From positions 434,001-498,000 of the forward strand of contig NZ_CP186925.1 in NCBI RefSeq assembly GCF_049562855.1: a DNA stretch of 64,000 nt. The letters are read 5' to 3'. A model generated the notes under the pieces. It saw only the letters and a program-made list of their open reading frames with translations, searched no databases and was not told the origin of the DNA. The stretch's first letter is position 1. Every line of letters starts with the position of its first letter. The translations under genes and the position numbers were made by a program. The DNA is from Ruminococcus_C callidus (GTDB lineage: Bacteria; Bacillota; Clostridia; Oscillospirales; Ruminococcaceae). Below, piece after piece: positions 51,079-57,911 of this stretch.

Positions 51079-51638
51079 TGCAGCTGGAAACTTTTTTCAC
51101 CGTGCCGGAACAGACACGGTTGCTGATCTTTGCGGTGCTTCTGGGAATCCCGCTGGGCGTGGTGTTCGATGTGCTGCGGATGCTCCGGCTGCTGCTGCCC
51201 CACGGCAAGCTGGCGGCGGCTCTGGAAGATGTGGCGTTCCTGCTGCTGTGGGCGGGAGCACTGCTCTGTTTTTCCACCGTGCTGGCACGGGGAGAATTCC
51301 GCGGCTATTATGTCATGAGCAGCGTGCTGGGATTTTTGCTGTACCGTTGTACGCTGGGCTGCGTCACAGTGCCCTTTCTGGGACGGGTTCTGGCGGGGAT
51401 TTTCGGCAGTTTGCGGCGGCTGTTTCGCCCGCTTTTCCACGGTGTCGTGCGTATTTGCACTCCGTTGCACCGGAAATTTGGACATTTCGCCAAACTTTTT
51501 CGAAAAGCATCTTTTTTTTCGCATTTACCCTTGCAGAGAGATAGAAAAATGTTGTATAATGATAGTGGAATTTTGAAACGAAAGGCGGCGTTATCATGGC
51601 AGAGGAAACAAAAACGGAAAAAAAGCGGTCACGCTTGA
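51075..51638 (+). CDS. yabQ: Spore cortex biosynthesis protein YabQ
   Basis: Membrane protein needed for spore cortex formation in Bacillus. 187 residues with about four hydrophobic segments in the first 115 (LLIFAVLLGIPLGVVFDVLRMLR is the family signature) and a basic cytosolic tail. The tail runs 43 nt into divIC and over its promoter, so its last 30 residues may be under dual constraint. An ATG (51075) and an adjacent ATG (51078) are both possible starts. Confidence 0.9.
   Translation: MMQLETFFTVPEQTRLLIFAVLLGIPLGVVFDVLRMLRLLLPHGKLAAALEDVAFLLLWAGALLCFSTVLARGEFRGYYVMSSVLGFLLYRCTLGCVTVPFLGRVLAGIFGSLRRLFRPLFHGVVRICTPLHRKFGHFAKLFRKASFFSHLPLQRDRKMLYNDSGILKRKAALSWQRKQKRKKSGHA
51531..51560 (+). 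promoter_or_regulatory. divIC promoter inside yabQ
   Basis: TTGCAG at 51531-51536 and TATAAT at 51555-51560, 18-bp spacer. It would give vegetative expression of divIC independent of sporulation. Confidence 0.7.
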
Positions 51639-51907
51639 TCTTTCGGATCATCAGCCGGACAGCGGTAGTTCTTGCGATCGCCGGCTGTACCATCAGCATT
51701 GTGTCGAATCAGTCCAGCATCGCGGAAAAGAAAACGGAACTGGAACAGGTGCAGAAACAGATCGACGATCTCACCGCGGACAACGAGGATTTGCAGCGGA
51801 TCCTCGAAAGCGGCGATATTGACGGCTATATGGAGCGTCTGGCACGGGAAGAATACAACTATGCTTATCCGGACGAGTACCGGTTCTATGACACATCCAG
51901 AAACTAG
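51596..51907 (+). CDS. divIC: Septum formation initiator DivIC
   Basis: 103-residue bitopic division protein. A basic cytosolic tail (about 1-20), a membrane helix (about 20-42), a coiled coil (EKKTELEQVQKQIDDLTADN, about 45-64) and the DivIC/FtsB motif GDIDGYMERLAREEYNYAYPDE follow in order. GAAAGGCGG lies upstream. It partners FtsL and FtsQ, both encoded in the dcw cluster. Its TAG stop codon forms part of the CTAG target site of the next MITE. Confidence 0.92.
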   Translation: MAEETKTEKKRSRLIFRIISRTAVVLAIAGCTISIVSNQSSIAEKKTELEQVQKQIDDLTADNEDLQRILESGDIDGYMERLAREEYNYAYPDEYRFYDTSRN

Positions 51908-52079
51908 GGCAAAACCGCACAAAGAGCGTCTGGCGACTTTGCACGCCATCTGCTTGCAAATTTCCCGTCATATTTCACAAAAATGCTCGTGAATACAGCA
52001 AGTATTCACTCCGCTTTTTGTTTCATCTGACGAAAAATTTGATGACGCATCTGTCGCACAATCTTTGTGCGGTATTGCC
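51908..52079 (-). mobile_element. MITE family A, short form (172 bp)
   Basis: Ends GGCAAAACCGCACAAAGA and TCTTTGTGCGGTATTGCC with the perfect duplication CTAG at 51904-51907 and 52080-52083. The left duplication contains the divIC stop codon. Confidence 0.93.
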
Positions 52080-52129
52080 CTAGGAAAACACCCAGCAATG
52101 AAATGCGAGAGAAAGGGATACGGAGTTAC

Positions 52130-52642
52130 ATGCAGGTCGAAATCGGAAAAATTTATGAGGGAACAGTAAAAAATATCACCAAGTATGGTGCATTTGTGGA
52201 GCTGCAAATGCCGGAGGAGGAAAAGGTGATGGGCATGGTGCACATCTCTGAGATCTCCCGCAGCTATGTCAACGAGATCCGCGATTTCGTGACAGAGGGG
52301 CAATCGGTACGTGTCAAGGTGATCGGCACCAATCCACAGGGGAAGATCAGTCTTTCCATGAAGCAGGCGGAAGAAAACAAAGAGCACGGCGGCAGACGCA
52401 GTGACTCTGACCACGCTCCCCGCGGAGAACGCGGCGGCAAGCCGTTCCGCGGAAACGGTGACGGACAGCAGTCCCGTCCGCCCCGCCGCAGCAAGCCCAA
52501 CGTCTGGGAGCCGAAAAAGCGGCAGGATCCCTCTGAAATGTCTTTCGAGGATATGCTTTCCCGCTTCAAGCAGACCAGCGAGGAACGCATGTGCGACATC
52601 AAGCGTGGAACCGAACGAAAAAATCGTTCGAAGCGGAAGTGA
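52130..52642 (+). CDS. S1-domain RNA-binding protein (YabR-like)
   Basis: 170 residues: an S1 domain at about 1-72 (GKIYEGTVKNITKYGAFVEL, HISEISRSYVNEIRD) followed by a charged, disordered, Gly/Arg/Lys-rich tail. It follows divIC, the position of yabR in B. subtilis, but a MITE now separates them. The ATG at 52130 follows CGGAG. It probably binds RNA or ribosomes; the precise role is unknown. Confidence 0.9.
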   Translation: MQVEIGKIYEGTVKNITKYGAFVELQMPEEEKVMGMVHISEISRSYVNEIRDFVTEGQSVRVKVIGTNPQGKISLSMKQAEENKEHGGRRSDSDHAPRGERGGKPFRGNGDGQQSRPPRRSKPNVWEPKKRQDPSEMSFEDMLSRFKQTSEERMCDIKRGTERKNRSKRK

Positions 52643-52664
52643 GAAAATATTCCCTGAAAAAGAA

Positions 52665-52700
52665 CCAGCGGCAGCCCGACACGGCTGCCGTTTTGTGTTG
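52665..52700 (+). terminator. Terminator after the yabR-like gene
   Basis: GCGGCAGCC pairs with GGCTGCCGT and is followed by TTTTGT. Confidence 0.75.
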
Positions 52701-52797
52701 CCTTTCATAAAACTGTACATATTGTCAGAAAAGCCGCCGGCAAAACTGGGGGAAATGCCGGTTTTCCCAAGGGTTTCAAGATTTCTGAGGATAGATA

Positions 52798-52826
52798 TTG
52801 ACAATTCTGCCGTTTTCCGATATAAT
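52798..52826 (+). promoter_or_regulatory. Promoter of the sigma-factor gene
   Basis: TTGACA at 52798-52803 and TATAAT at 52821-52826, both perfect, spacer 17 bp. Confidence 0.9.
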
Positions 52827-52921
52827 AAGAAAAGTGCAGTGCGTGCCGTCAACGGGTGCGTGCCGCACTTCCTGAGCAATAGCAAACTGAATAATTTCAC
52901 GGATTGATAGGGGAATGCGTA

Positions 52922-53491
52922 TTGAAGCCGGTACCTTTTGAGCAACTACCGGATCAGGAGCTTGTGCTCCTGGCGAGAAATGACCGTGGGGCAATGGAAT
53001 CGCTGGTGAAACGCTATACCGGTGCCGTCTGGCATCAGGTGCGGCAGTTTCAGGGCATTTCTGAACCGGAGGATCTCGCACAAGAGGGCTTTTTGGGTCT
53101 GATTTCTGCGGTATGTCGGTATGATTTCATGCGTGGCGTACCTTTTTCTGCCTATGCGGGCAAATGCATTACAAACAGCATTGTATCTGCGTTGCGGCAC
53201 TGCCGCAATTTACCGTTACCTGTGGGGGCATCGGACATGCCTCCGCTTTCTCAGGTACAGGACACCGCCCTGCCGCCGGATTCTGTGGTACAGAGCCGGT
53301 CACAGGCGGCGGAGATGTTCTGTGCAATGGTGAACCGCTTATCCCGGCGGGAATATCAGGTTTGCATGCTGATCTACGGAGGAGCGTCCTATGCACAGGC
53401 TGCGGAACAGCTCGGAATCTCTGTAAAATCAGTGGATAATGCACTGCAGCGTGCCCGACGAAAACTTCATTCGGAAGGCGTTTTGCAGTAA
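52922..53491 (+). CDS. Sigma-70 family RNA polymerase sigma factor (SigH-like)
   Basis: 189-residue alternative sigma factor with regions 2 and 4 only. The TTG at 52922, 7 nt after GGGGA, is the best start. Region 2 has DQELVLLARNDRGAMESLVKRY and PEDLAQEGFLGLISAVCRYD (residues about 10-75). Region 4 (about 130-185) has LSRREYQVCMLIYGGASYAQAAEQLGISVKSVDNALQRARRK. The layout matches SigH-type sporulation/transition factors, but low similarity in region 2.4 leaves other group 4-like sigma factors possible. Strong vegetative promoter; no anti-sigma gene beside it. Confidence 0.85.
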   Translation: MKPVPFEQLPDQELVLLARNDRGAMESLVKRYTGAVWHQVRQFQGISEPEDLAQEGFLGLISAVCRYDFMRGVPFSAYAGKCITNSIVSALRHCRNLPLPVGASDMPPLSQVQDTALPPDSVVQSRSQAAEMFCAMVNRLSRREYQVCMLIYGGASYAQAAEQLGISVKSVDNALQRARRKLHSEGVLQ

Positions 53492-53612
53492 TTGCACCGG
53501 GATTCTCCGGACGGTATCCTGCCGCCGGAACATTTTTCATGGAACAGCCGGAAAGACCATTCCGGCACGAGGAATCCCAAGCGGACACCCTCGAGAAAGG
53601 TAAGGTTATACT

Positions 53613-53894
53613 ATGTACGAAGATAAGACTTTGGTATGCAAGGACTGCGGCAATGAATTCGTTTTCACTGCTGGCGAACAGGAATTCTACGCAGAAAGAG
53701 GCTTCACCAATGAGCCGAAGCGTTGCAAGGCTTGCCGTGATGCAAAGCGTGGCGGTGCTCCCAGACAGGAACGCGAAATGTTCACTGCTGTCTGCGATTC
53801 CTGCGGCGGCGAAGCAAGAGTGCCGTTCCAGCCCCGTGAAGGCCGTCCGATCTACTGCAGTGCATGCTATGCAAAGATGAAGGAAGAAGCATAA
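53613..53894 (+). CDS. Small zinc-ribbon protein (CxxC-x17-CxxC)
   Basis: 93 residues with two zinc-ribbon modules. Cys9/Cys12 and Cys38/Cys41 form the first; Cys61/Cys64 and Cys82/Cys85 form an exact CxxC-x17-CxxC motif. Similar small proteins occur widely in Clostridia, of unknown function, perhaps nucleic acid or ribosome binding. The ribosome binding site is weak (GAAAGGTAAG). Monocistronic between the sigma gene and a MITE. Confidence 0.85.
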   Translation: MYEDKTLVCKDCGNEFVFTAGEQEFYAERGFTNEPKRCKACRDAKRGGAPRQEREMFTAVCDSCGGEARVPFQPREGRPIYCSACYAKMKEEA

Positions 53895-53918
53895 GGCTTA
53901 CGGACTGCATTGAGATAA

Positions 53919-54090
53919 GGCAATGCCGCACAAAGAGCGTCTGGCGACTTTGCACGCCATCTGCTTGCAAATTTCCCGTCATATTTCACAAAAATGCTCG
54001 TGAATACATCCAGTATTCACTCCGCTTTTTGTTTCATCTGACGAAAAATTTGACGACGCATCTGTCGCACAATCTTTGTGCGGTATTGCC
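53919..54090 (-). mobile_element. MITE family A, short form (172 bp)
   Basis: Ends GGCAATGCCGCACAAAGA and TCTTTGTGCGGTATTGCC with perfect ATAA duplications at 53915-53918 and 54091-54094. Confidence 0.94.
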
Positions 54091-54243
54091 ATAAGAAACG
54101 ACTTTTTCTTTTTGTCTGTATAGTGCTTTCCGGAAAGGGAACGCTATGGATTGTCACGGCAGGGAACCTTTGAGAAAAGGCTTCCTTTTCGTGCAGGACT
54201 GCGGCACTTTGCCGTATGATATACAGACAGGAGGTGTAAGACT

Positions 54244-54456
54244 ATGGTAACGATTACAAAAGAAACCATCATCGGTGATATTTTGGATATTGCACCGCAG
54301 ACAGCTCCGCTGTTTATGGCAATCGGCATGCATTGTCTGGGCTGTCCGGCTTCTCGCGGAGAAACTGTAGAAGAAGCCTGCATGGTGCATGGTATCGATA
54401 CGGACGAACTGCTGGAAGAACTGAACAAGCAGATCGCAGCCGGCGATGCACAGTAA
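54244..54456 (+). CDS. DUF1858 redox-disulfide domain protein
   Basis: 70-residue single DUF1858 domain, also found at the N-terminus of ScdA-type iron-cluster repair proteins. KETIIGDILDIAPQTAPLFM and the central GMHCLGCPASRGETVEEA, with a CLGC pair and an adjacent Cys-free helix, match the family. GACAGGAGG lies 9 nt upstream of the ATG. A role in redox or iron-sulfur handling is inferred from the family. Monocistronic with a long terminator-like hairpin after it. Confidence 0.9.
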   Translation: MVTITKETIIGDILDIAPQTAPLFMAIGMHCLGCPASRGETVEEACMVHGIDTDELLEELNKQIAAGDAQ

Positions 54457-54466
54457 ATTGGTTTTA

Positions 54467-54533
54467 TGAAATTGCTCCCCGTGTGACTCTGCCGCAGCAA
54501 TGGTGGTTCTCCGGTGGGGCAATTTTTGTTTTT
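54467..54533 (+). terminator. Large hairpin terminator after DUF1858 gene
   Basis: AAATTGCTCCCC pairs with GGGGCAATTTTT around a 35-nt loop that itself can fold, and ends in TTTTTG. Confidence 0.7.
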
Positions 54534-54548
54534 GGGGCAGTGTAACAG

Positions 54549-54735
54549 CTGAAGCTGGTGGAGGGGTTTTCGTGGAATCTTTTGCTTGGTGTAAGAGGCT
54601 TACGAGATAACCCCTCAGTCAGCCTGCGGCTGCCAGCTCCCTTTTCAAGGGAGCCTATACACCAAAAGGGAGCCTAGTAGAATAAGCCTCCCCTGAAAGG
54701 GGAGGGAACAAGCAAAGCTGGTGGAGGGGTTTTCT
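54549..54735. repeat. Two class D dispersed repeats in tandem
   Basis: First copy: AGCTGAAGCTGGTGGAGGGG to CCCTTTTCAAGGGAGCC (about 54549-54655). Second, half copy: AAGCCTCCCCTGAAAGGGGA to GCTGGTGGAGGGG (about 54684-54732). They fill the gap before trmK. Confidence 0.75.
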
Positions 54736-54771
54736 GAAATCTCTTGCATAATGAAATGGAGGATACGAACC

Positions 54772-55425
54772 ATGCTGACGAAACGGCTTGCCGCATGTGC
54801 GGCACAGGTGACACCGGCGGGAGTTGTCTGCGATGTAGGCACCGATCACGCCTATCTGCCGGCGGAACTGCTGCAAAGCGGACGCTGCACCCGTGCTGTC
54901 GCCACCGATATTCACGCCGGACCGCTGGAGGCGGCAAGACGGACACTCACAGAAGCCGGTGTGCTGGAACAGGCGGAACTGTTCCTCTGCGACGGCTTGG
55001 AACAGGTGCAGCCGGCAGGCATTACCGATGTGGTGATCGCCGGCATGGGCGGCGAAACCATTGTGCACATTCTGGAAAACTGTCCGTGGCGGCGGCAGGT
55101 GCACCTGATCCTTCAGCCCATGACCAAGATTCCCGACCTGCGGCTCTGGCTGGCACAGCAGGGGTTCGGCTGGTCGGAACAGGTGGTGCAGGAGGGCAAA
55201 AAATTCTACGTGATATTGAGTGCCCGTCACACGGGAACTGTCCGTACCCTGTCGCCGCTGGAACAGGAGATCGGCTGCGTGGACTGGCAGTCGGAATCCG
55301 TCCGCCGCTATGCCGGCTGGAAGCAGCAGCGTTTTCAGAAACTGGCACAGCAGCTGGAACAGGCAGGGCGTGCAGAAGCCGCAGACTGGGCGGCACTGGC
55401 ACAGGCAATTCAGGAGAAACTATAA
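54772..55425 (+). CDS. trmK: tRNA (adenine22-N1)-methyltransferase
   Basis: SAM-dependent methylation of A22 in the D-loop of bacterial tRNAs. The ATG at 54772 follows GGAGG; 217 residues. CDVGTDHAYLPAELL (residues about 20-34) is the SAM site, TDVVIAGMGGETIVHIL (about 83-99) holds the GMGG motif and LILQPMTKIPDLRLWL (about 108-123) the catalytic NPPY-like region. trmK-nif3 is a conserved pair (yqfN-yqfO). Here a MITE has inserted on its stop codon, separating the two. Confidence 0.96.
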   Translation: MLTKRLAACAAQVTPAGVVCDVGTDHAYLPAELLQSGRCTRAVATDIHAGPLEAARRTLTEAGVLEQAELFLCDGLEQVQPAGITDVVIAGMGGETIVHILENCPWRRQVHLILQPMTKIPDLRLWLAQQGFGWSEQVVQEGKKFYVILSARHTGTVRTLSPLEQEIGCVDWQSESVRRYAGWKQQRFQKLAQQLEQAGRAEAADWAALAQAIQEKL

Positions 55426-55597
55426 GGCAATACCACACAAAGAGCGTCTGGCGACTTTGTACGCCATCTGCTTGCAAATTTACCGTCATATTTCACAAAA
55501 ATGCTCGTGAATACATCCAGTATTCACTCCGCTTTTTGTTTCATCTGACGAAAAATTTGACGACGCATCTGTCGCACAATCTTTGTGCGGTATTGCC
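55426..55597 (-). mobile_element. MITE family A, short form (172 bp)
   Basis: Ends GGCAATACCACACAAAGA and TCTTTGTGCGGTATTGCC with perfect ATAA duplications at 55422-55425 and 55598-55601. The left duplication includes the trmK stop codon. Confidence 0.94.
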
Positions 55598-55637
55598 ATA
55601 AGAGTCTGTTCGGCATAGACAGAAAAGGAGAGATCAC

Positions 55638-56432
55638 ATGCTGACTGTAAAAGAAGTATATGAAGCCATTGACGCATTCGCACCGTTTGCCTCGCAGGAA
55701 TCGTGGGACAACTCCGGCTTGCTGGTGGGCGGTATGGCACAGCCTGCCGACCGCATTCTCACCACGCTGGATATTTCCGAAGCCATTGTGGCACAGGCGG
55801 TGGCGGAACAGGTGCAGCTGGTGGTGGCACATCACCCTGTGATTTTTTCGCCGCTGAAAACGCTGCCGCCGGACAGTCCGGTCTACCAGCTGGCGGCTCA
55901 CGGCATTGCAGCGATCTGTGTGCACACGCCGCTGGACATGGCACCGCTGGGGCTGAACACCTTTGCACATACCCTTTTGGAAAAGCCGCTGGCTCTCCAG
56001 GGTACACAGGAAGTGCTGGAGCCGTCGTGGACGGACGGCAGAGGCTTCGGGTGGATCGACACCAGTGCCCGCACATGGACACCGCAAACGCTGGCACAGA
56101 CGCTGCAAACGGCATTCGGGGAAGTGCGGTATTCCGCCGCAGAGCGTTCCATTCGGAAAATTGCCTACTGTTCCGGCTCGGCTGCGTCCATGCTGGAACT
56201 GGCTGCGGCAAAGGGCTGTGACGCTCTGATTACCGGCGACATCAAGCACGACCGGTGGTATGCGGCAGAGTTTGCCGGCATCGCTCTGTTCGATTGCGGG
56301 CACTACGGCACGGAACGCTTTGCCGCCGGCATTCTGGCGGAACAGATCCGAAAGGCGTTGCCCGTGGCACAGGTGACAGAGAACGCCGGCAGAAATCCGG
56401 CTGAGTTTTGCAGGGGAGTGGAAAAAGCATGA
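55638..56432 (+). CDS. Nif3-like dinuclear metal centre protein (YqfO)
   Basis: 264-residue member of the Nif3/YqfO family of hexameric proteins with a dimetal site; the reaction is not settled. The metal-binding ESWDNSGLLVGG near residues 20-31, VVAHHPVIFSPLK (HH at about 66-67) and the C-terminal GHYGTERFA are intact. The internal 120-residue insertion of Bacillus YqfO is absent. It follows trmK and overlaps rlmA by 4 nt. Confidence 0.93.
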   Translation: MLTVKEVYEAIDAFAPFASQESWDNSGLLVGGMAQPADRILTTLDISEAIVAQAVAEQVQLVVAHHPVIFSPLKTLPPDSPVYQLAAHGIAAICVHTPLDMAPLGLNTFAHTLLEKPLALQGTQEVLEPSWTDGRGFGWIDTSARTWTPQTLAQTLQTAFGEVRYSAAERSIRKIAYCSGSAASMLELAAAKGCDALITGDIKHDRWYAAEFAGIALFDCGHYGTERFAAGILAEQIRKALPVAQVTENAGRNPAEFCRGVEKA

Positions 56433-57268
56433 GTGTTTGGAAGTGTCCGGTATGCGGTTCGTTTATGCAGCACCGCGGGAAATCGTGGAGCTGTGCACAG
56501 GGACATAACTTCGATATGGCGAAAAGCGGCTATGTGAATCTGCTGCCGGTGAACCGGAAGCACGCCAAGAATCCGGGGGACAACGCCGTGATGATGCGTG
56601 CCCGCAAGAATTTTCTGGACGCGGGGCATTACGCTCTGCTGTTACAGGCTCTGGAACAGGCGGCAGTGCGGTACGGCAGAGCCGGCGGCGTGCTGTTAGA
56701 TGCGGGCTGCGGCGAGGGCTATTATACCGAGGGCGTTTCGAAAGCACTGGCACAGGCGGATCTGCAAATGGAAACCTACGGCGTGGATATTTCCAAGAGT
56801 GCGGCAGATGCGGCGGCGAAACGCTGCCCGAATGCCCATTTCGCGGTGGGGAGCGTGTATCACTTGCCGGTGGCAGACCGGTGCTGTGATATGCTGATGA
56901 CGATTTTTGCCCCCTACTGCGGCGAGGAGTACCACCGTGTGCTCCATAAGGGCGGCACTATGCTGATGGTGATTCCGGGGCAGCAGCATCTGTGGGGGCT
57001 GAAAGAAGCGATCTACGATGTGCCCTATCCCAACGCAGTGCGGGACTATGCACTGGACGGCTTTGAACTGATACAGGCGGAGTATGTGGACAGCTGGCTG
57101 AAGCTGGACGATCCGGCAGATATTCAGAATCTGTTTCAGATGACACCGTATTACTATAAGACCGGACGGGAGGAACACGCCCGACTGGAACAGCTGGAAA
57201 GCCTGTCTACGCAGATCTCTTTCGAGATCTTGCAGTATCGGGCGGTGGAAACGGAGCAGGTGATGTGA
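56429..57268 (+). CDS. 23S rRNA (guanine-N1)-methyltransferase RlmA type
   Basis: SAM-dependent methyltransferase of the RlmA (RrmA/TlrB) family, which modifies G745 or G748 in helix 35 of 23S rRNA. 279 residues. The N-terminal zinc finger has CPVCGSFM and WSCAQGHNFD (Cys6, Cys9, Cys22, His26), KSGYVNLL precedes the MT domain, and LLDAGCGEGYYTEG (residues about 92-105) is SAM motif I. It overlaps the nif3-like gene by ATGA. G745 and G748 variants cannot be told apart; the latter can give macrolide tolerance. Confidence 0.93.
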   Translation: MSVWKCPVCGSFMQHRGKSWSCAQGHNFDMAKSGYVNLLPVNRKHAKNPGDNAVMMRARKNFLDAGHYALLLQALEQAAVRYGRAGGVLLDAGCGEGYYTEGVSKALAQADLQMETYGVDISKSAADAAAKRCPNAHFAVGSVYHLPVADRCCDMLMTIFAPYCGEEYHRVLHKGGTMLMVIPGQQHLWGLKEAIYDVPYPNAVRDYALDGFELIQAEYVDSWLKLDDPADIQNLFQMTPYYYKTGREEHARLEQLESLSTQISFEILQYRAVETEQVM

Positions 57269-57292
57269 TAGGGAGTGGGCATTGTTTGTCCG

Positions 57293-57341
57293 TAAATGCC
57301 GAAAATTTGACGACGATTTTCGTGCTTTCCGGCATTTTTTG
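57293..57341 (+). terminator. Terminator of the trmK-nif3-rlmA unit
   Basis: AAATGCCG pairs with CGGCATTT and an inner GAAAAT/ATTTTC stem lies within, followed by TTTTTT. Confidence 0.85.
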
Positions 57342-57395
57342 TTTCTGCGTTTATCCGGTTTCATCGAATTACACAGCGTGTAAAAGATTTTACGG

Positions 57396-57503
57396 AAGAA
57401 CCCCTCCACCGCCTAACGGCGGTCCCCCTCGTACTGAGCGGTCCCCTCTGCCCTGCGGGCATCTCCCCACCCCGTGGGGAGTCACCCCTTTCAGGGGAGG
57501 CTA
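57396..57503. repeat. Class D dispersed repeat with extra inner hairpins
   Basis: AACCCCTCCACCGCCTAACG at the left and CCCTTTCAGGGGAGGCT at the right. The middle contains GCCCTGCGGGC and CCCCACCCCGTGGGG hairpins not seen in the other copies. Confidence 0.7.
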
Positions 57504-57530
57504 ATTTCTGTAGTTCTTGCTACAATTTTT

Positions 57531-57895
57531 TACCAACAAAAATCCCCCGGCGGGGCAAACAGGCGGCTTGCCCGCCGTAACACTACCCGTTTCACACTTG
57601 AAATTGGGGCGTAAGGTCAGCGGCGACTCGCCGCAATCCCCCGGCGGGGCAAACAGGCGGCTTGCCCGCCGTAACACTACCCGTTTCACACTTGAAATCG
57701 GGGCGTAAGGTCAGCGGCGACTCGCCGCAATCCCCCGGCGGGGCAAACAGGCGGCTTGCCCGCCGTAACACTACCCGTTTCACACTTGAAATCGGGGCGT
57801 AAGGTCAGCGGCGACTCGCCGCCCGCCGTAACACTACCCCTTTCACACTTGAAATTGGGGCGTAAGGTCAGCGGCGACTCGCCGCCCGCCGTAAG
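57531..57895 (+). repeat. 94-bp hairpin module, three full and two partial tandem copies before rqcH
   Basis: Units begin at 57541, 57635 and 57729 with period 94; two shorter copies (about 63 and 57 bp) follow and the last ends at the rqcH ribosome binding site. Each full unit can form CCCC/GGGG, GGCGG/CCGCC and GCGGCG/CGCCGC hairpins, with CCC/GGGG across TTTCACACTTGAAATT. A diverged single copy precedes the glycosylase gene at 60625. Confidence 0.85.
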
Positions 57896-57911
57896 AAAGG
57901 ACGAATCAAAC

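Noticed and set aside
57531..57895. CRISPR array
   Set aside because: The 94-bp units are contiguous without unique spacers, are too long, and no cas genes are near. The 199-bp units fail for the same reason.
57756..57911. 52-residue N-terminal extension of RqcH
   Set aside because: It translates the 94-bp repeats (repeated SHLKLGRKVSGDSPP) and has no ribosome binding site; the family start matches the ATG at 57912.
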